The notes under the pieces were generated by a model that worked only from the letters and a program-made list of their open reading frames with translations, made no database searches and had not been told where the DNA came from. Below are positions 8,808 to 17,967 of a DNA stretch of 64,000 nucleotides, piece after piece; positions within the stretch are counted from its first letter, which is position 1, and each line of letters opens with the position of its first letter. Source of the DNA: CAVRAZ01 sp963719135 (GTDB taxonomy: Bacteria > Pseudomonadota > Gammaproteobacteria > DSM-19610); contig CAVRAZ010000006.1 in assembly GCA_963719135.1 (NCBI GenBank), forward strand, positions 248,001 through 312,000, given 5' to 3'. The position numbers and the translations under genes were made by a program.

Positions 8808-9710
8808 TTATGTTTGGGCGTCGTCCAGGCACTCCGCCACACGCCGGCGGAGGACTAGGTCCCAGTGATAGAACAACAATCCCGCAACGATCAGCGAAGC
8901 GCCCGCCCACACCTGCCCTGTCACGCGTTCCCCGTTCATCCAGGCGCCCAGCAACAGCGCACTGACCGGCGTGATCAGGGTCAGCAGATTGACGTGGGCC
9001 GCCTCCATGCGTTTGAGCAGGTAGTAGTACCAGAAGAAGCCCAGCACCGATCCGAACACGGCCAGATAGACAATGGAACAGCGGGCTCGCGCCGAGAGCA
9101 AACCCGGCCAGGTGCCGTCCAGCAGAAACCAGGTCAGCAGGAACAAGGGAACCGAGACGCTCAGACCACCGGCGGTTACCGACAGTGCGGGCAAGCCGGC
9201 GCCGATGCGCCGAACCCAGACCGAACTGGCGGAGTGAACCAATACCGATACCAGTACGGCGAGCACACCGTAGAGCGCGTGATCGCCCAGCGCTGCGCCG
9301 CTGCCGAACATCACCGCCAGACCGGCGACGGCGGTCAACAAGCTCGCGACGCACGCGACCGACAGACGGCCCTCGCCCAGCCAGAATACCGCCATCAGAC
9401 TCGTCACCAGCGGCGACAGACCAAACAGCACGGCGATCCAGCCCGACGGGATGAACCGCGACGACCAGTAGACAGCGGTCATGGCGCCGTAGATGCCCAG
9501 CCCGGCCGCAAAATAGGTCCGGCGGGCCACGGGATTCCAGCGCAACGGTGTGCCCGACAACCGCAGCACGAACAGGCAGATCGCCAGTCCCAGCACCATG
9601 CGCGCCATCACGGCGAACAGAAAGCCGCCTTCGGCGCTGCTCCACTGAATCGCCAGCGGCGTCGTGGACCAGATCAACACGACGCCGATGAATGCCGCCG
9701 GCACCGACAT
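8808..9710 (-). CDS. EamA/DMT-superfamily transporter
   Basis: An inner-membrane protein of 300 residues with about ten hydrophobic helices arranged as two EamA repeats. The first holds FIGVVLIWSTTPLAIQWSS and the second follows near residue 150; LLTLITPVSALLLGAWMNGE is typical of the C-terminal repeat. Members export metabolites or amino acids; the substrate is not evident. I chose the start at MSVPAAF because a good GGAGGT ribosome site lies 6 bases upstream; the longer frame adds 21 basic residues. A terminator-like hairpin lies just upstream. Confidence 0.85.
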   Translation of the reverse strand: MSVPAAFIGVVLIWSTTPLAIQWSSAEGGFLFAVMARMVLGLAICLFVLRLSGTPLRWNPVARRTYFAAGLGIYGAMTAVYWSSRFIPSGWIAVLFGLSPLVTSLMAVFWLGEGRLSVACVASLLTAVAGLAVMFGSGAALGDHALYGVLAVLVSVLVHSASSVWVRRIGAGLPALSVTAGGLSVSVPLFLLTWFLLDGTWPGLLSARARCSIVYLAVFGSVLGFFWYYYLLKRMEAAHVNLLTLITPVSALLLGAWMNGERVTGQVWAGASLIVAGLLFYHWDLVLRRRVAECLDDAQT

Positions 9711-9732
9711 GTTCCACCTCCGTTGACTGGAA

Positions 9733-9767
9733 CGAAAAAGGCCGCGTTCTTGCGAAGCGCGGCCTTT
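9733..9767 (-). terminator. Intrinsic terminator after the metallo-hydrolase gene
   Basis: On the minus strand CCAAAGGCCGCG, a loop of about 11 bases, then CGCGGCCTTTTTC forms a G/C-rich stem followed by five T residues. It lies downstream of the 9938-10645 gene and just upstream of the DMT transporter, separating the two transcripts. Confidence 0.75.
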
Positions 9768-9937
9768 GGACAAAAGTCAGGTAGGAATACGAACCTAACC
9801 GGGTGACATTTCCTCCGGCCGACAACAGCCAACCCCTACGCGCCAGGCGCACAGGTCCAGTCGGTGCTGCAGATGGAGAAATGATTTCGTACGCATAATT
9901 CGAGTCTGCGCGGCGCGGCGGCCGCTGTCAACAAGGG

Positions 9938-10645
9938 TCAGGGCATCTCCCGGCCTTTTGCGACCGGGCCGTACGGCGAGCCCCGGTGCTTGTCGTGATA
10001 GTGCATGCGGTAGGTGACGAACCGGTCCAGACTATCGAAGTGCAGAAACGGATTGCCCTCAACCTGCTCGTCCAGCGTGGAGCAGGCCTTTTCGGCATAG
10101 TGGTGTCCCGGCAGGACCAGCGTATCGCCGGGCAGGCCCGCGACAAGGTCTTTAAGCGTGGCATACATCCGCTCGGGATCGCCGCCGCGCAGATCGCAGC
10201 GCCCGCAACCGAACACAAACAGGGTATCGCCGGCGATCAGCCGGTCGTCGACGCGATAGCAGGCCGACCCCGGCGTATGCCCCGGCGTGTGCAACACCTC
10301 GATGTCCGTTTCGCCGACACGGATGCGGTCACCGCCATGATGCAGCATCGGCCTGCCCAACGCGGAACCCCAGAAATCCGCCTCGGGCTTGAGCAGATGC
10401 AATTGCGCGTCATATCGTTGCAGCACTTCGCCGATGCCGTTGATATGGTCGTGATGGCTGTGGGTCAGAAGAATATCGCTGATCCGCAGACCGCGGCGTT
10501 CCGCCAGCGTGACGATTTCGGAAACCTCCCACGCAGGGTCCACCACCGCGGCGCGCTGGGTCGCGATATCCTCGATCAAATAGATGAAATTTTCCATGGG
10601 CCCCAGTTCCAGCGTGTGGATCCTGAATCCCGGATGCTCGCTCAT
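9938..10645 (-). CDS. Metallo-beta-lactamase-fold hydrolase, glyoxalase II-like
   Basis: A 235-residue cytoplasmic hydrolase. The metal-binding signature THSHHDH is at residues 61-67, with a second histidine in VLHTPGHTPGS, an aspartate in IAGDTLF and a late histidine in LVLPGHHY. This set matches the glyoxalase II/YcbL group, which hydrolyses thioesters such as S-lactoylglutathione. The start MSEHPGF is supported by AGGAG 7 bases upstream. The C-terminal glutathione-binding helices of true GloB are short here, so a YcbL-like role is as likely as classical glyoxalase II. Confidence 0.82.
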   Translation of the reverse strand: MSEHPGFRIHTLELGPMENFIYLIEDIATQRAAVVDPAWEVSEIVTLAERRGLRISDILLTHSHHDHINGIGEVLQRYDAQLHLLKPEADFWGSALGRPMLHHGGDRIRVGETDIEVLHTPGHTPGSACYRVDDRLIAGDTLFVFGCGRCDLRGGDPERMYATLKDLVAGLPGDTLVLPGHHYAEKACSTLDEQVEGNPFLHFDSLDRFVTYRMHYHDKHRGSPYGPVAKGREMP

Positions 10646-10765
10646 ACTGTACTCCTTGCTGCAATCGAAGCGATCGGTTCGGATGCCGACGGCGGTGTAC
10701 GCCGGCAAAGGCCGCAACGCTCATTTTTCCAGTCGCCACGAGGTTAACATGATACGCTCGGCCCC

Positions 10766-11155
10766 ATGGACGGAGGAAACGAATTGCATGCCGCGATCCG
10801 CAGGTGCCGGCCGGCGAACGAGTATTTTTTCGACGAAGGCTGCCATATTATGGAAGTGCTCAACAGCGAAGACGACCCGTCGCTGTCCGTCGCCCGCGCC
10901 CGCGTCGCGACCGGGCGTGTGACAAGACGCCACAGGCTGCATGATACGGTGGAACGTTACCTGATCCTGGAAGGCACGGGCGAGGTCGAAATCGATGGCA
11001 GGCCGCTTGGGGAAGTCGCTCCGGGCGATCTGGTCGTCATTCCGGCGGGCGCCACTCAGTGCGTCCGGTGCACGAGCGCCACCGACCTGGTGTTCTATGC
11101 GCTCTGCACGCCGCGCTTCACGCAGGCCTGCTATCAGGACGTGGAGTCCCGCTGA
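10766..11155 (+). CDS. Cupin-domain protein
   Basis: A 129-residue single-domain cupin. The first cupin motif is seen as RHRLHDTVERYLILEGTGEV (expected G(X)5HXH(X)3,4E(X)6G, with HRLH and E present) and the second as PGDLVVIPAGATQCVRC. Such proteins bind a metal and act as isomerases, dioxygenases or sugar-binding modules; the specific reaction is not clear. It is divergent from the metallo-hydrolase with 120 bases between, and its 3' end overlaps the convergent membrane-protein gene by 38 bases. Confidence 0.78.
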   Translation: MDGGNELHAAIRRCRPANEYFFDEGCHIMEVLNSEDDPSLSVARARVATGRVTRRHRLHDTVERYLILEGTGEVEIDGRPLGEVAPGDLVVIPAGATQCVRCTSATDLVFYALCTPRFTQACYQDVESR

Positions 11156-11735
11156 CGGCGTTTACGTGGTGAACCGCAAAATGACGTTGCAGGCGGGCGA
11201 CGGTCGCGGGCCCCACCCCGCGTATGGCCAGGAGTTCGCTGTCCGCGGTCCGACTCAGCTTCCCGGTGCTGCGGATGCCGGCGCAAAACAGCGCGCGAGC
11301 GACGCTGACATTGACGCCCGCCTCGCGCAAGGCTTCGAGAAACACGCGCGCCTGCTCTCGCCGCGCCGGATCGACGCGCCGCTCCCTCCGGGCGGGCCGT
11401 GCGGTGGCCGGCGCCTTGCCGTGTCCCGCGGCCATCGGCCAGGCCCGGCGCGCAGCGCGCTGGAAAATGATCCCGCCGCTCAGCGCCATCGACGCCGCGA
11501 TGGTCGCCGCCAGCGAGTGCGCTGCCGCCGCACCGGTCACGGCGGCGCCGGCGACCGCGAAATCGGCGACCACGATTGCGAGCGCCAGGTAGCACGCCAG
11601 AGCCAATCCATGGAATACGAGCCCCCACAGGTAGGGCTGAATGCGCCGGTGATAACGTCCGGCGGCGGCGAGCAGCAGCGCATGCCAGCGGTCGAAAAAG
11701 GTGGGGTCTGAATAATAGTCATCGGTGGACATCAT
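11118..11735 (-). CDS. Membrane protein with C-terminal helix-hairpin-helix segment
   Basis: A 205-residue protein of unknown function. After a charged N-terminus it has hydrophobic stretches at about residues 33-60 and 65-92 (LVFHGLALACYLALAIVVADFA and following), then a basic linker. The end carries LFCAGIRSTGKLSRTADSELLAIRGVGPATVARLQRHF, which resembles a helix-hairpin-helix nucleic-acid-binding motif (the GVGPATVARL turn). The combination of membrane anchor and HhH recalls ComEA-type DNA-uptake proteins only in general layout, since ComEA has one anchor and a longer linker. Overlaps the cupin gene tail to tail. Confidence 0.55.
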   Translation of the reverse strand: MMSTDDYYSDPTFFDRWHALLLAAAGRYHRRIQPYLWGLVFHGLALACYLALAIVVADFAVAGAAVTGAAAAHSLAATIAASMALSGGIIFQRAARRAWPMAAGHGKAPATARPARRERRVDPARREQARVFLEALREAGVNVSVARALFCAGIRSTGKLSRTADSELLAIRGVGPATVARLQRHFAVHHVNAVSGTPRPDSRPA

Positions 11736-11877
11736 GACTCGGTCCTGACCTGAGGCTTCCCGGAGCTATCGACAGGGTGTCGGGCCGCTGAACGAGGATG
11801 TGTGACCCAAACCGCACAACCCGCCGGAACGCGCGCCCCTTGAGCCTGTCTCCGCGCGGGCGGTAAGCTTGCCGCCC

Positions 11878-13758
11878 ATGTCACTCATGAGGTTACGCGG
11901 TGCATCGCTGGCGTTCGGCGGGACATCCCTGCTCGATGGCGCCGATCTCGAAATCAACGCCGGTGAGCGGATCTGTCTGGTGGGGCGCAACGGCACGGGA
12001 AAATCCACGCTGCTCAAGGTGCTGGCCGGACAAGTCGCGCTCGACGGGGGCGTGCTCGAACGGCGTCAGGGCCTCAAGATCGCCCTCCTCGAGCAGCAGC
12101 CCCCGGCGTTTGCAGCCGAATCGGTCTTCCAGGTCGTCGCGGGCGGCCTTGCCGGCGCGGGTGAATTGCTGGAGCGGTTCCATGCGCTGAGCCGTCGGGT
12201 GGCCGTGAAGCAGACGCCGGCCGACCTCGACCGCCTGGCCGAGATCCAGCATCGACTCGAGGCCGGCGACGGCTGGACCCTCGGCCGCCAGGTCGACGAA
12301 GTCATCTCGCGCCTGCACCTCGACCCGGACGCTGCATTCGATACGCTGTCGGGGGGCCGGAAGCGCACGGCGTTGCTGGCGCGCGCACTGGTCAGCAAAC
12401 CCGATGTGCTCTTGCTGGACGAACCCACCAACCACCTGGACATCGAGTCCATCGACTGGCTGGAGAATTTTCTGGTCAACGGCGGTGTCACGCTGCTGTT
12501 CGTGACGCACGACCGCCAGTTCCTCCGGCGACTCGCCACCCGCATCATCGATCTCGATCGGGGCCGTCTCACCGACTGGCCCGGCGACTATGAAACCTAC
12601 GTCGAGCGCAAGGCGGCCTGGCTCGACGCCGAAGCCGGCCGGCTGGCTGCGCTCGACAGCAAACTCGCCCAGGAGGAAGCCTGGATTCGCCAGGGCATCA
12701 AGGCGCGGCGCACCCGCAACGAGGGGCGGGTCCGCGCCCTGCAACGGTTGCGCGAAGAACGGCGCCGGGAACGGGCCCGCGCCGGCCAGGCGCGGGTGGC
12801 CACGGGGCCGGCGGACAATTCCGGGCAACTGGTCATCGAGGCCGACGACATGAGTTACGCGATCGACGGCAGGCCGTTGGTTTCCCATTTCAGCGCAAGG
12901 CTGATGCGCGGGGACAAGGTGGGGCTGATCGGTCCCAACGGCATCGGAAAGTCGACGTTGTTGCGCCTGCTGCTGGGCGAGCTGCGACCCTCGTCAGGAA
13001 CGCTTCGATGGGGAACGCGGCTCGAAGTCGCCTACTTCGACCAGATGCGCGCCGCGCTGGATCCGGACAAGACCCTGCTCGACAATCTGTCCGAGGGCCG
13101 GGAATACATCACTGTCGACGGTGTCCCGCAGCACGTGGTCGGCTATCTGAAGAACTATCTGTTCTCGCCCGACCGGCTCCGCTCACCGGTGCGCAGTCTC
13201 TCGGGTGGCGAGTGCAACCGGTTGATGCTCGCCCGGCTGTTCAGCAAACCCGCCAATCTGCTGGTGCTGGACGAACCGACCAACGACCTGGATATCGAGA
13301 CGCTGGAGCTGCTCGAAGCCCAGCTCGTCGGTTTTGCAGGTACCCTGCTGCTGGTCAGCCACGACCGCGACTTTCTCGACAACGTGGTCACCGGCACCTG
13401 GGTATTCGAAGGCGCCGGCAGGATCGCGGAATACGTCGGCGGCTACACCGACTGGCTGCGCCAGCGACCGGCCGCGGTGGCGCAGCCGGCGCCCGAAAGC
13501 CGGCCCAAAGCGCCGGTTGAGCGGGTCCGCACCAAGCTGAGCTACAAGGACCAGCGCGAACTGGACAGCCTGCCCGCGCGGATTGAAGCGCTGGAAAGGG
13601 AGCGGGACGACGTACAGCAGCAACTCTCGGACCCAAGACTGTACGGCGCCGGCAGCAGCGACAGGATTCAGGTACTGAAGGCGCGCCTTGCCGATCTGGA
13701 AACCACGCTGGAGGCCACCTATGAACGCTGGGACGCACTTGAATCCGGTATCAATTGA
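11878..13758 (+). CDS. uup: ABC-F family ATPase Uup
   Basis: A 626-residue soluble protein with two ABC ATPase domains and a C-terminal coiled-coil, the architecture of Uup. The first domain has Walker A GRNGTGKST, signature LSGGRKRT and Walker B LLLDEPTNHLD; the second has GPNGIGKST, LSGGECNR and LVLDEPTNDLD. The last 70 residues (ELDSLPARIEALERERDDVQQQL) form the DNA-binding coiled-coil typical of Uup. ABC-F proteins act on ribosomes, and Uup also affects precise excision of transposons. The start could be Met 11878 or 11887; the longer reading at 11869 lacks support. Confidence 0.92.
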   Translation: MSLMRLRGASLAFGGTSLLDGADLEINAGERICLVGRNGTGKSTLLKVLAGQVALDGGVLERRQGLKIALLEQQPPAFAAESVFQVVAGGLAGAGELLERFHALSRRVAVKQTPADLDRLAEIQHRLEAGDGWTLGRQVDEVISRLHLDPDAAFDTLSGGRKRTALLARALVSKPDVLLLDEPTNHLDIESIDWLENFLVNGGVTLLFVTHDRQFLRRLATRIIDLDRGRLTDWPGDYETYVERKAAWLDAEAGRLAALDSKLAQEEAWIRQGIKARRTRNEGRVRALQRLREERRRERARAGQARVATGPADNSGQLVIEADDMSYAIDGRPLVSHFSARLMRGDKVGLIGPNGIGKSTLLRLLLGELRPSSGTLRWGTRLEVAYFDQMRAALDPDKTLLDNLSEGREYITVDGVPQHVVGYLKNYLFSPDRLRSPVRSLSGGECNRLMLARLFSKPANLLVLDEPTNDLDIETLELLEAQLVGFAGTLLLVSHDRDFLDNVVTGTWVFEGAGRIAEYVGGYTDWLRQRPAAVAQPAPESRPKAPVERVRTKLSYKDQRELDSLPARIEALERERDDVQQQLSDPRLYGAGSSDRIQVLKARLADLETTLEATYERWDALESGIN

Positions 13759-13841
13759 GCCGCCATCCTGTGGATTTCCCGACGGCGTCCGCGCGTCTGT
13801 GGCAGAATACCGGCATCGATCGATGCCTGGGGTGCAAGCCG

Positions 13842-14147
13842 ATGAGCCAAGACAGCGAACAGGACCTGAGCAAGGAAGAACGCATCTTGCGCATGATGAA
13901 GCGGGTACTGACCGATGTCGCCAAGGACACCCATACGACGCCCGGACTGAAGCATGCGCTGTCCGATCACACCATCCAGGGCATTCGCGAGTGCCTGGCG
14001 CTGATCGTCGCGCGCGAGCAGGAACTGGCGGAAGCGGCCGGCCGCAGCATGAACATGCGCCCACGCTATGTCGACGAGCCGAAAACGAACGTCAGCGTCA
14101 AGCTGGATGTCGATGCCATGAAGCAGGGGCTGAAGAAGGACCGCTGA
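13842..14147 (+). CDS. Small conserved protein of unknown function
   Basis: A 101-residue, mostly helical and charged protein (KEERILRMMKRVLTDVAKDTHTTPGLKH, then TIQGIRECLALIVAREQELAEAAGR, then MRPRYVDEP). The start MSQDSEQD is preferred over an upstream in-frame Met because the extra 29 residues are not protein-like. I recall similar gammaproteobacterial proteins, sometimes labelled segregation and condensation protein A, but nothing here shows an SMC-related domain. It follows uup by 83 bases on the same strand and is convergent with the DUF2333 gene. Confidence 0.6.
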   Translation: MSQDSEQDLSKEERILRMMKRVLTDVAKDTHTTPGLKHALSDHTIQGIRECLALIVAREQELAEAAGRSMNMRPRYVDEPKTNVSVKLDVDAMKQGLKKDR

Positions 14148-14163
14148 TGCAGACCGGGCGCAC

Positions 14164-15228
14164 TCAACCCTGCTGCAGCAGGCTGCGCAATTCGAGCACC
14201 GCGGCGTTGGCGCGCGCAATGTAGTTGGCCATGGTCAGCGAGTAGTTGGCGAACAGGCCGAATCCCCCGCCGTTCAATACCACCGGGCTGAGAATCGGCT
14301 GCTGCGTTTCGTCCAGTTCGCGGATGATCTGGCGCAGCGACACCAGCGCGTTTTTCTTCACCAGCACCGGTTCGAAGTCGCGCTCGACCGCGACAAGCAT
14401 CGCCCGCAGCGCCCATGCCGCGCCGCGCGCTTCGTAGAACACGTCGTCCAGTTGCAGCCATGGCGTCTTGACCCGCAAGGCGTTGGGTGTCTCGGTCGCC
14501 TGCCGCGCCGCCGCGTCGCCGGCCAGATCGGTGTTGACGCGCAGTTGGCCGACGCTTGCGCTGAGACGCTGCGACAGACTCCCCAGCCGCTTTTCGACGA
14601 TTTCCAGGTACTGCCGCAGATTGTCGGCGCGCGCGTAGAATTGCGCCTGCTGCCGGGTCGGGTCGATAAGCCGTTCGAGATACCGCCGCAGCGCACGCAA
14701 TCCTGCCTGGTACTCGCCTTCGGTGGTGGGAAAGATCCAGGAATCGTTCTGGAAATTGAACTGCGGCTCCGCGCGGCTGAGATCCGGGTCCTCGACCGAC
14801 TGGGACTGCGAACGCGACAGATGATTTCTCAGCGCGGCGCTGGCATCCCGTAACGTGACCAGCACGCCGAATTCCCAGTTCGGCATGTTGTCCAGCCACA
14901 CGCCGGGCGGCAGCAGGTCATTGGAAAGGTAGCCGCCGGGCTTGCGCAGCAGCGTTTCGCCGATCTCGATCAGCGTGCACGTGAAAGCGGCTCCGGTTAT
15001 CGTCGCCGCCTTTTCGCCGGCGCACCTGTTCACCGCCGCCGACACCTCGAGGGGGGCCGGCTCGATGCTCCAATACCAACCGACCAGCCCCAGCATCAGC
15101 ATCAGCACCAGGGTCCCCGACAACAACAGGACCGACCACAGCAGGCCTTTCTGTTTGAGTGTCGTCGGATGATACAGCTTCGTCAGCCCGACCAGCCTGC
15201 GCCGGAAACCTTCGATCATCGCGCTCAT
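14164..15228 (-). CDS. DUF2333-family inner-membrane protein
   Basis: A 354-residue protein with one N-terminal transmembrane span (LLWSVLLLSGTLVLMLMLGLVGWYW, about residues 29-54) and a large domain probably in the periplasm. Motifs such as GGYLSNDLLPPGVWLDNMPNWEFGVL and LQLDDVFYEARGAAWAL are typical of DUF2333 (PF10095), known only from gammaproteobacteria and relatives. Function unknown. The start MSAMIEGF is chosen because the longer frame adds low-quality sequence. It is divergent from the CPA2 antiporter. Confidence 0.8.
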   Translation of the reverse strand: MSAMIEGFRRRLVGLTKLYHPTTLKQKGLLWSVLLLSGTLVLMLMLGLVGWYWSIEPAPLEVSAAVNRCAGEKAATITGAAFTCTLIEIGETLLRKPGGYLSNDLLPPGVWLDNMPNWEFGVLVTLRDASAALRNHLSRSQSQSVEDPDLSRAEPQFNFQNDSWIFPTTEGEYQAGLRALRRYLERLIDPTRQQAQFYARADNLRQYLEIVEKRLGSLSQRLSASVGQLRVNTDLAGDAAARQATETPNALRVKTPWLQLDDVFYEARGAAWALRAMLVAVERDFEPVLVKKNALVSLRQIIRELDETQQPILSPVVLNGGGFGLFANYSLTMANYIARANAAVLELRSLLQQG

Positions 15229-15395
15229 GTTACCGGCCCTCGTCGCCGGCTCGCTGACTCCGAAAAACGCAATGCGGCAACACGCCGGCATCGGTCCAGG
15301 CACCGGAGTATACAGCGCGTCCCGCCGCCCGGTAACACCGGGCGGCGGGACGCTTCGCTATGCTATGCTAGCCGCAGACATTCGGGACCGCGCCC

Positions 15396-16565
15396 ATGCA
15401 GGAACACTCCATTGTCTTCGCCGTCTTTCTGATCTTCACCGGCGCGGCACTGTTTGCCACGGTCGCGCTGTATGCGCGGCAATCGGTGCTGGTCGCCTAT
15501 ATTCTGCTCGGCATACTGCTGGGCCCGTACGGCCTGCATTGGGTCGAGCATATCACCCTGCTGCAACAACTGTCACACGTCGGCATCGTATTCCTGCTGT
15601 TCCTGCTGGGTCTCAACCTGCACCCGCAGAATCTGCTGCACATGTTCCGGAAAGCGAGCCTGGTGACGCTGCTCAGTTGCGCACTGTTCGGCGGCCTGGG
15701 CGCCGCAGTCGCCTGGGCTTTCGGCTACACGCTCACCGAGTGCCTGGTGATCGGCGCGGCGATGATGTTTTCCAGTACCATCATCGGGCTGAAATTGCTG
15801 CCGGCCACGGTTCTGCATCATCAACACATCGGGGAGATCATCATCAGCGTGCTGTTGCTGCAGGATCTCATCGCCATTCTGATTCTACTGATCATTCGCG
15901 GCTTGGGCGGCGAATCAGCCGGATGGCGCCATGCCGCCGTACTCAGCCTGAGCCTGCCGGTGCTGCTGATCTTCGCCGTCGCCTTTTACCGCAACGTGCT
16001 GACGCGCCTGCTCGCGCGCTTCGATCGTATCCAGGAATACATCTTTCTGCTGGCGATCGGCTGGTGCCTGGGCATGGCCGAACTTGCCGAAAGCATCGGC
16101 CTGTCGCCGGAAATCGGCGCCTTCATCGCCGGCGTCGCGGTCGCCACCCACCCCATATCGCGTTTCATCGCCGAAAGTCTGCGCCCTCTGCGCGACTTTT
16201 TCCTGGTCGTTTTCTTTTTCAGTCTCGGCGCTGCGTTCGACATGACCTCGATGCACGAAGTCCTTGTTCCCGGCGTGGTGCTTGCCGTCGGCAGCCTGCT
16301 GCTCAAGCCCTATGCGTTCAGAAAACTCTGGATCTTCGAGGGCGAAACACCGCAGGCTTCGGCGGAGGTCGGCGTGCGTCTGGGGCAGATCAGCGAGTTT
16401 TCGCTGCTGATCGCGATTCTGGCGGTGAATCTCGGGATTATTGGAGACCGTGCCTCGTACCTGATTCAGCTCGCGACGCTGCTGACGTTCATCGCGTCGT
16501 CCTATTTCATCGTGCTGCGCTATCCGACGCCGATCGCCGTGAGCGACAGGCTGCGCCGCGACTGA
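15396..16565 (+). CDS. CPA2-family cation:proton antiporter, membrane domain only
   Basis: A 389-residue Kef/CPA2-type antiporter with about twelve hydrophobic segments. Typical pieces are LLGILLGPYGL in helix 2, HVGIVFLLFLLGLNL in helix 3 and LQDLIAILIL in the ion-binding core, where the aspartate of QDL is the expected ion ligand. It lacks the cytoplasmic TrkA-N/RCK domain of KefB/C, so it is shorter than full Kef proteins. It probably exchanges K+ or Na+ for protons across the inner membrane. It is followed by a long inverted repeat. Confidence 0.87.
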   Translation: MQEHSIVFAVFLIFTGAALFATVALYARQSVLVAYILLGILLGPYGLHWVEHITLLQQLSHVGIVFLLFLLGLNLHPQNLLHMFRKASLVTLLSCALFGGLGAAVAWAFGYTLTECLVIGAAMMFSSTIIGLKLLPATVLHHQHIGEIIISVLLLQDLIAILILLIIRGLGGESAGWRHAAVLSLSLPVLLIFAVAFYRNVLTRLLARFDRIQEYIFLLAIGWCLGMAELAESIGLSPEIGAFIAGVAVATHPISRFIAESLRPLRDFFLVVFFFSLGAAFDMTSMHEVLVPGVVLAVGSLLLKPYAFRKLWIFEGETPQASAEVGVRLGQISEFSLLIAILAVNLGIIGDRASYLIQLATLLTFIASSYFIVLRYPTPIAVSDRLRRD

Positions 16566-16621
16566 CGGAGTTGGCCGGGCTGTCGCAGGCGCAGAGAACG
16601 GCGGAAGCATCCTGCTTCTTC

Positions 16622-16838
16622 TTAACCACAAAGGACACGAACGACACAAAGGAACCACCGGCTGACAAAGCTCCGATTGATGCGTCATTGCGGGTAACAC
16701 AGTGAGCGGGCAAGCGCCAAGCCCATGCATCCATGGTGCAGACTTGCGTCGCTTCGCGTTGAATTGCCGGGCGTGTTGAATAGACCGGGATACTTTGGCC
16801 ATTGGTTCCTTTGTGTCGTTCGTGTCCTTTGTGGTTAA
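16622..16838. repeat. Element with 36-bp perfect terminal inverted repeats
   Basis: Arms at 16622-16657 (beginning TTAACCACAAAGGACACGAA) and 16803-16838 are exact reverse complements, separated by 145 bases with no gene. This explains most of the 287-base gap between the antiporter and the next gene. Related AACCACAAAGGACACGAAG arms occur at 34.8, 46.0, 55.8 and 57.5 kb. No transposase is encoded, so it could be a miniature element or a structured intergenic repeat. Confidence 0.9.
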
Positions 16839-16852
16839 TCGGTACCCGGCGT

Positions 16853-17392
16853 TTAGACGTAGAAATACCGCCAGTCGCAACCGCTCACCTCGCGCAGCAG
16901 CGCCAGCAACCCGTCGGTGGGCAGCGCTTCGCCGGGGTAGACGCCGCTGATCTCGATGAACAGTCGCGCGTACCCCGCCGCGCGCTTCCAGTCCAGACGG
17001 GGTACGGGCGCCCGTGCGCCGCAGCGCGGGCATTTGATCTGAGTGTCAACCGACATGCCCCCTCCGTCCACGGCAACCGGCGAGCGACAGGCGGGGCAGC
17101 GCGGCGTTGGCAGGTGCCGCGCAAACCGGAAATGCGGGGCAGCGCGGTGCTCGCGCACACGCACCCGACAGAATTCGCGCTCCGGCGCCCCGGGATCGGG
17201 CGCCAGGCGGATGTCCGGCGAGCATCCCAGGAAGGTGACCAGGTTCAGGAATTTATTCCCGACCGGACACCAGCCTTCCGGCCCGCACGCGGCACCGTCC
17301 AGCAGACCCGCCTGTGACAACCGCTCTGTGAGATGCCGGCGATCATCCGGCACCCAGTCCGCGTGCACGGGGTGCAGCAACAATAGTGACAT
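16853..17392 (-). CDS. Hypothetical protein with two zinc-ribbon-like cysteine pairs
   Basis: A 179-residue soluble protein without a signal peptide. The middle has RCPACRSPV (residues 98-106) and KCPRCGARAPV (119-129), two CxxC pairs that could bind zinc together. The start MSLLLLHPVHADWVPDD and the C-terminus (SGCDWRYFYV) look conserved in style, but I do not recognise the family. It is divergent from a small gene at 17554. I infer a cytoplasmic, possibly nucleic-acid- or protein-binding role with low certainty. Confidence 0.6.
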   Translation of the reverse strand: MSLLLLHPVHADWVPDDRRHLTERLSQAGLLDGAACGPEGWCPVGNKFLNLVTFLGCSPDIRLAPDPGAPEREFCRVRVREHRAAPHFRFARHLPTPRCPACRSPVAVDGGGMSVDTQIKCPRCGARAPVPRLDWKRAAGYARLFIEISGVYPGEALPTDGLLALLREVSGCDWRYFYV

Positions 17393-17553
17393 GGGCGTGC
17401 ATCTCTCGTTCTGCGCGCGCCTCGCCAGGCGGCTGGCAACCAGGCCCGGACAGCGCAGGGGAATCGGCGGTCATCACGCGATCCCCCGGGTTCTGTATCA
17501 ACCATCCTCGCGTATATACTGAGCGAAGATCAACCCGTACGCCATCACAGACC

Positions 17554-17967
17554 ATGAATCCGAAATGCGTTTTCGCCCAGGCGCTGCTCAATGAACGTTT
17601 CGACTGTCCGCACGCGGACGCTGTCGTGCGCCGCGGCGGCCAGGAGTATGACTGCACGTCACCGACCGCTCACGGCGACTGCCGGACTCTGTTCACCCAT
17701 CTGAAAGCCGTGGCATTACCCGCTTTTGGCGTCGAGGACGACCTGCTCACGATGCCGCACAGTGTTCCGGTAAAGATTCAGTTGGGCGGCCTGTCGGCCC
17801 TGGCGGAACTGCTGGACAAGGAAACCGGCATCGGGAAGCCGGTTATTCCTCAGTTGATCGGAAGCGCCGAACGGCAGTTCGGGACGCTCGATCAGCTCCC
17901 CTATACATCGTTCGCGGACAGTATGGTGAATTACAGGCTGGGACGCCGCCGCGGAAAGGACCGTTAG
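17554..17967 (+). CDS. Small protein, paralogue of the gene at 21641
   Basis: A 137-residue protein of unknown function. The first 50 residues contain four cysteines (CVFAQ, DCPHAD, YDCTSP, GDCRTL), a possible metal or cluster site. The core MPHSVPVKIQLGGLSALAELL and the end FGTLDQLPYTSFADSMVNYRLGRRR line up with the 21641 product (LPHTKDIQVQIGGLTGLTMAL and YGALENFPFQEIMKSIVSYAGRRR). The two are divergent paralogues. I begin at MNPKCVF; the upstream open frame is not family-like. Confidence 0.6.
   Translation: MNPKCVFAQALLNERFDCPHADAVVRRGGQEYDCTSPTAHGDCRTLFTHLKAVALPAFGVEDDLLTMPHSVPVKIQLGGLSALAELLDKETGIGKPVIPQLIGSAERQFGTLDQLPYTSFADSMVNYRLGRRRGKDR

Noticed and set aside
16622..16838. An insertion sequence with 36-bp terminal repeats.
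   Set aside because: Too short and without any transposase frame; kept as a repeat only.
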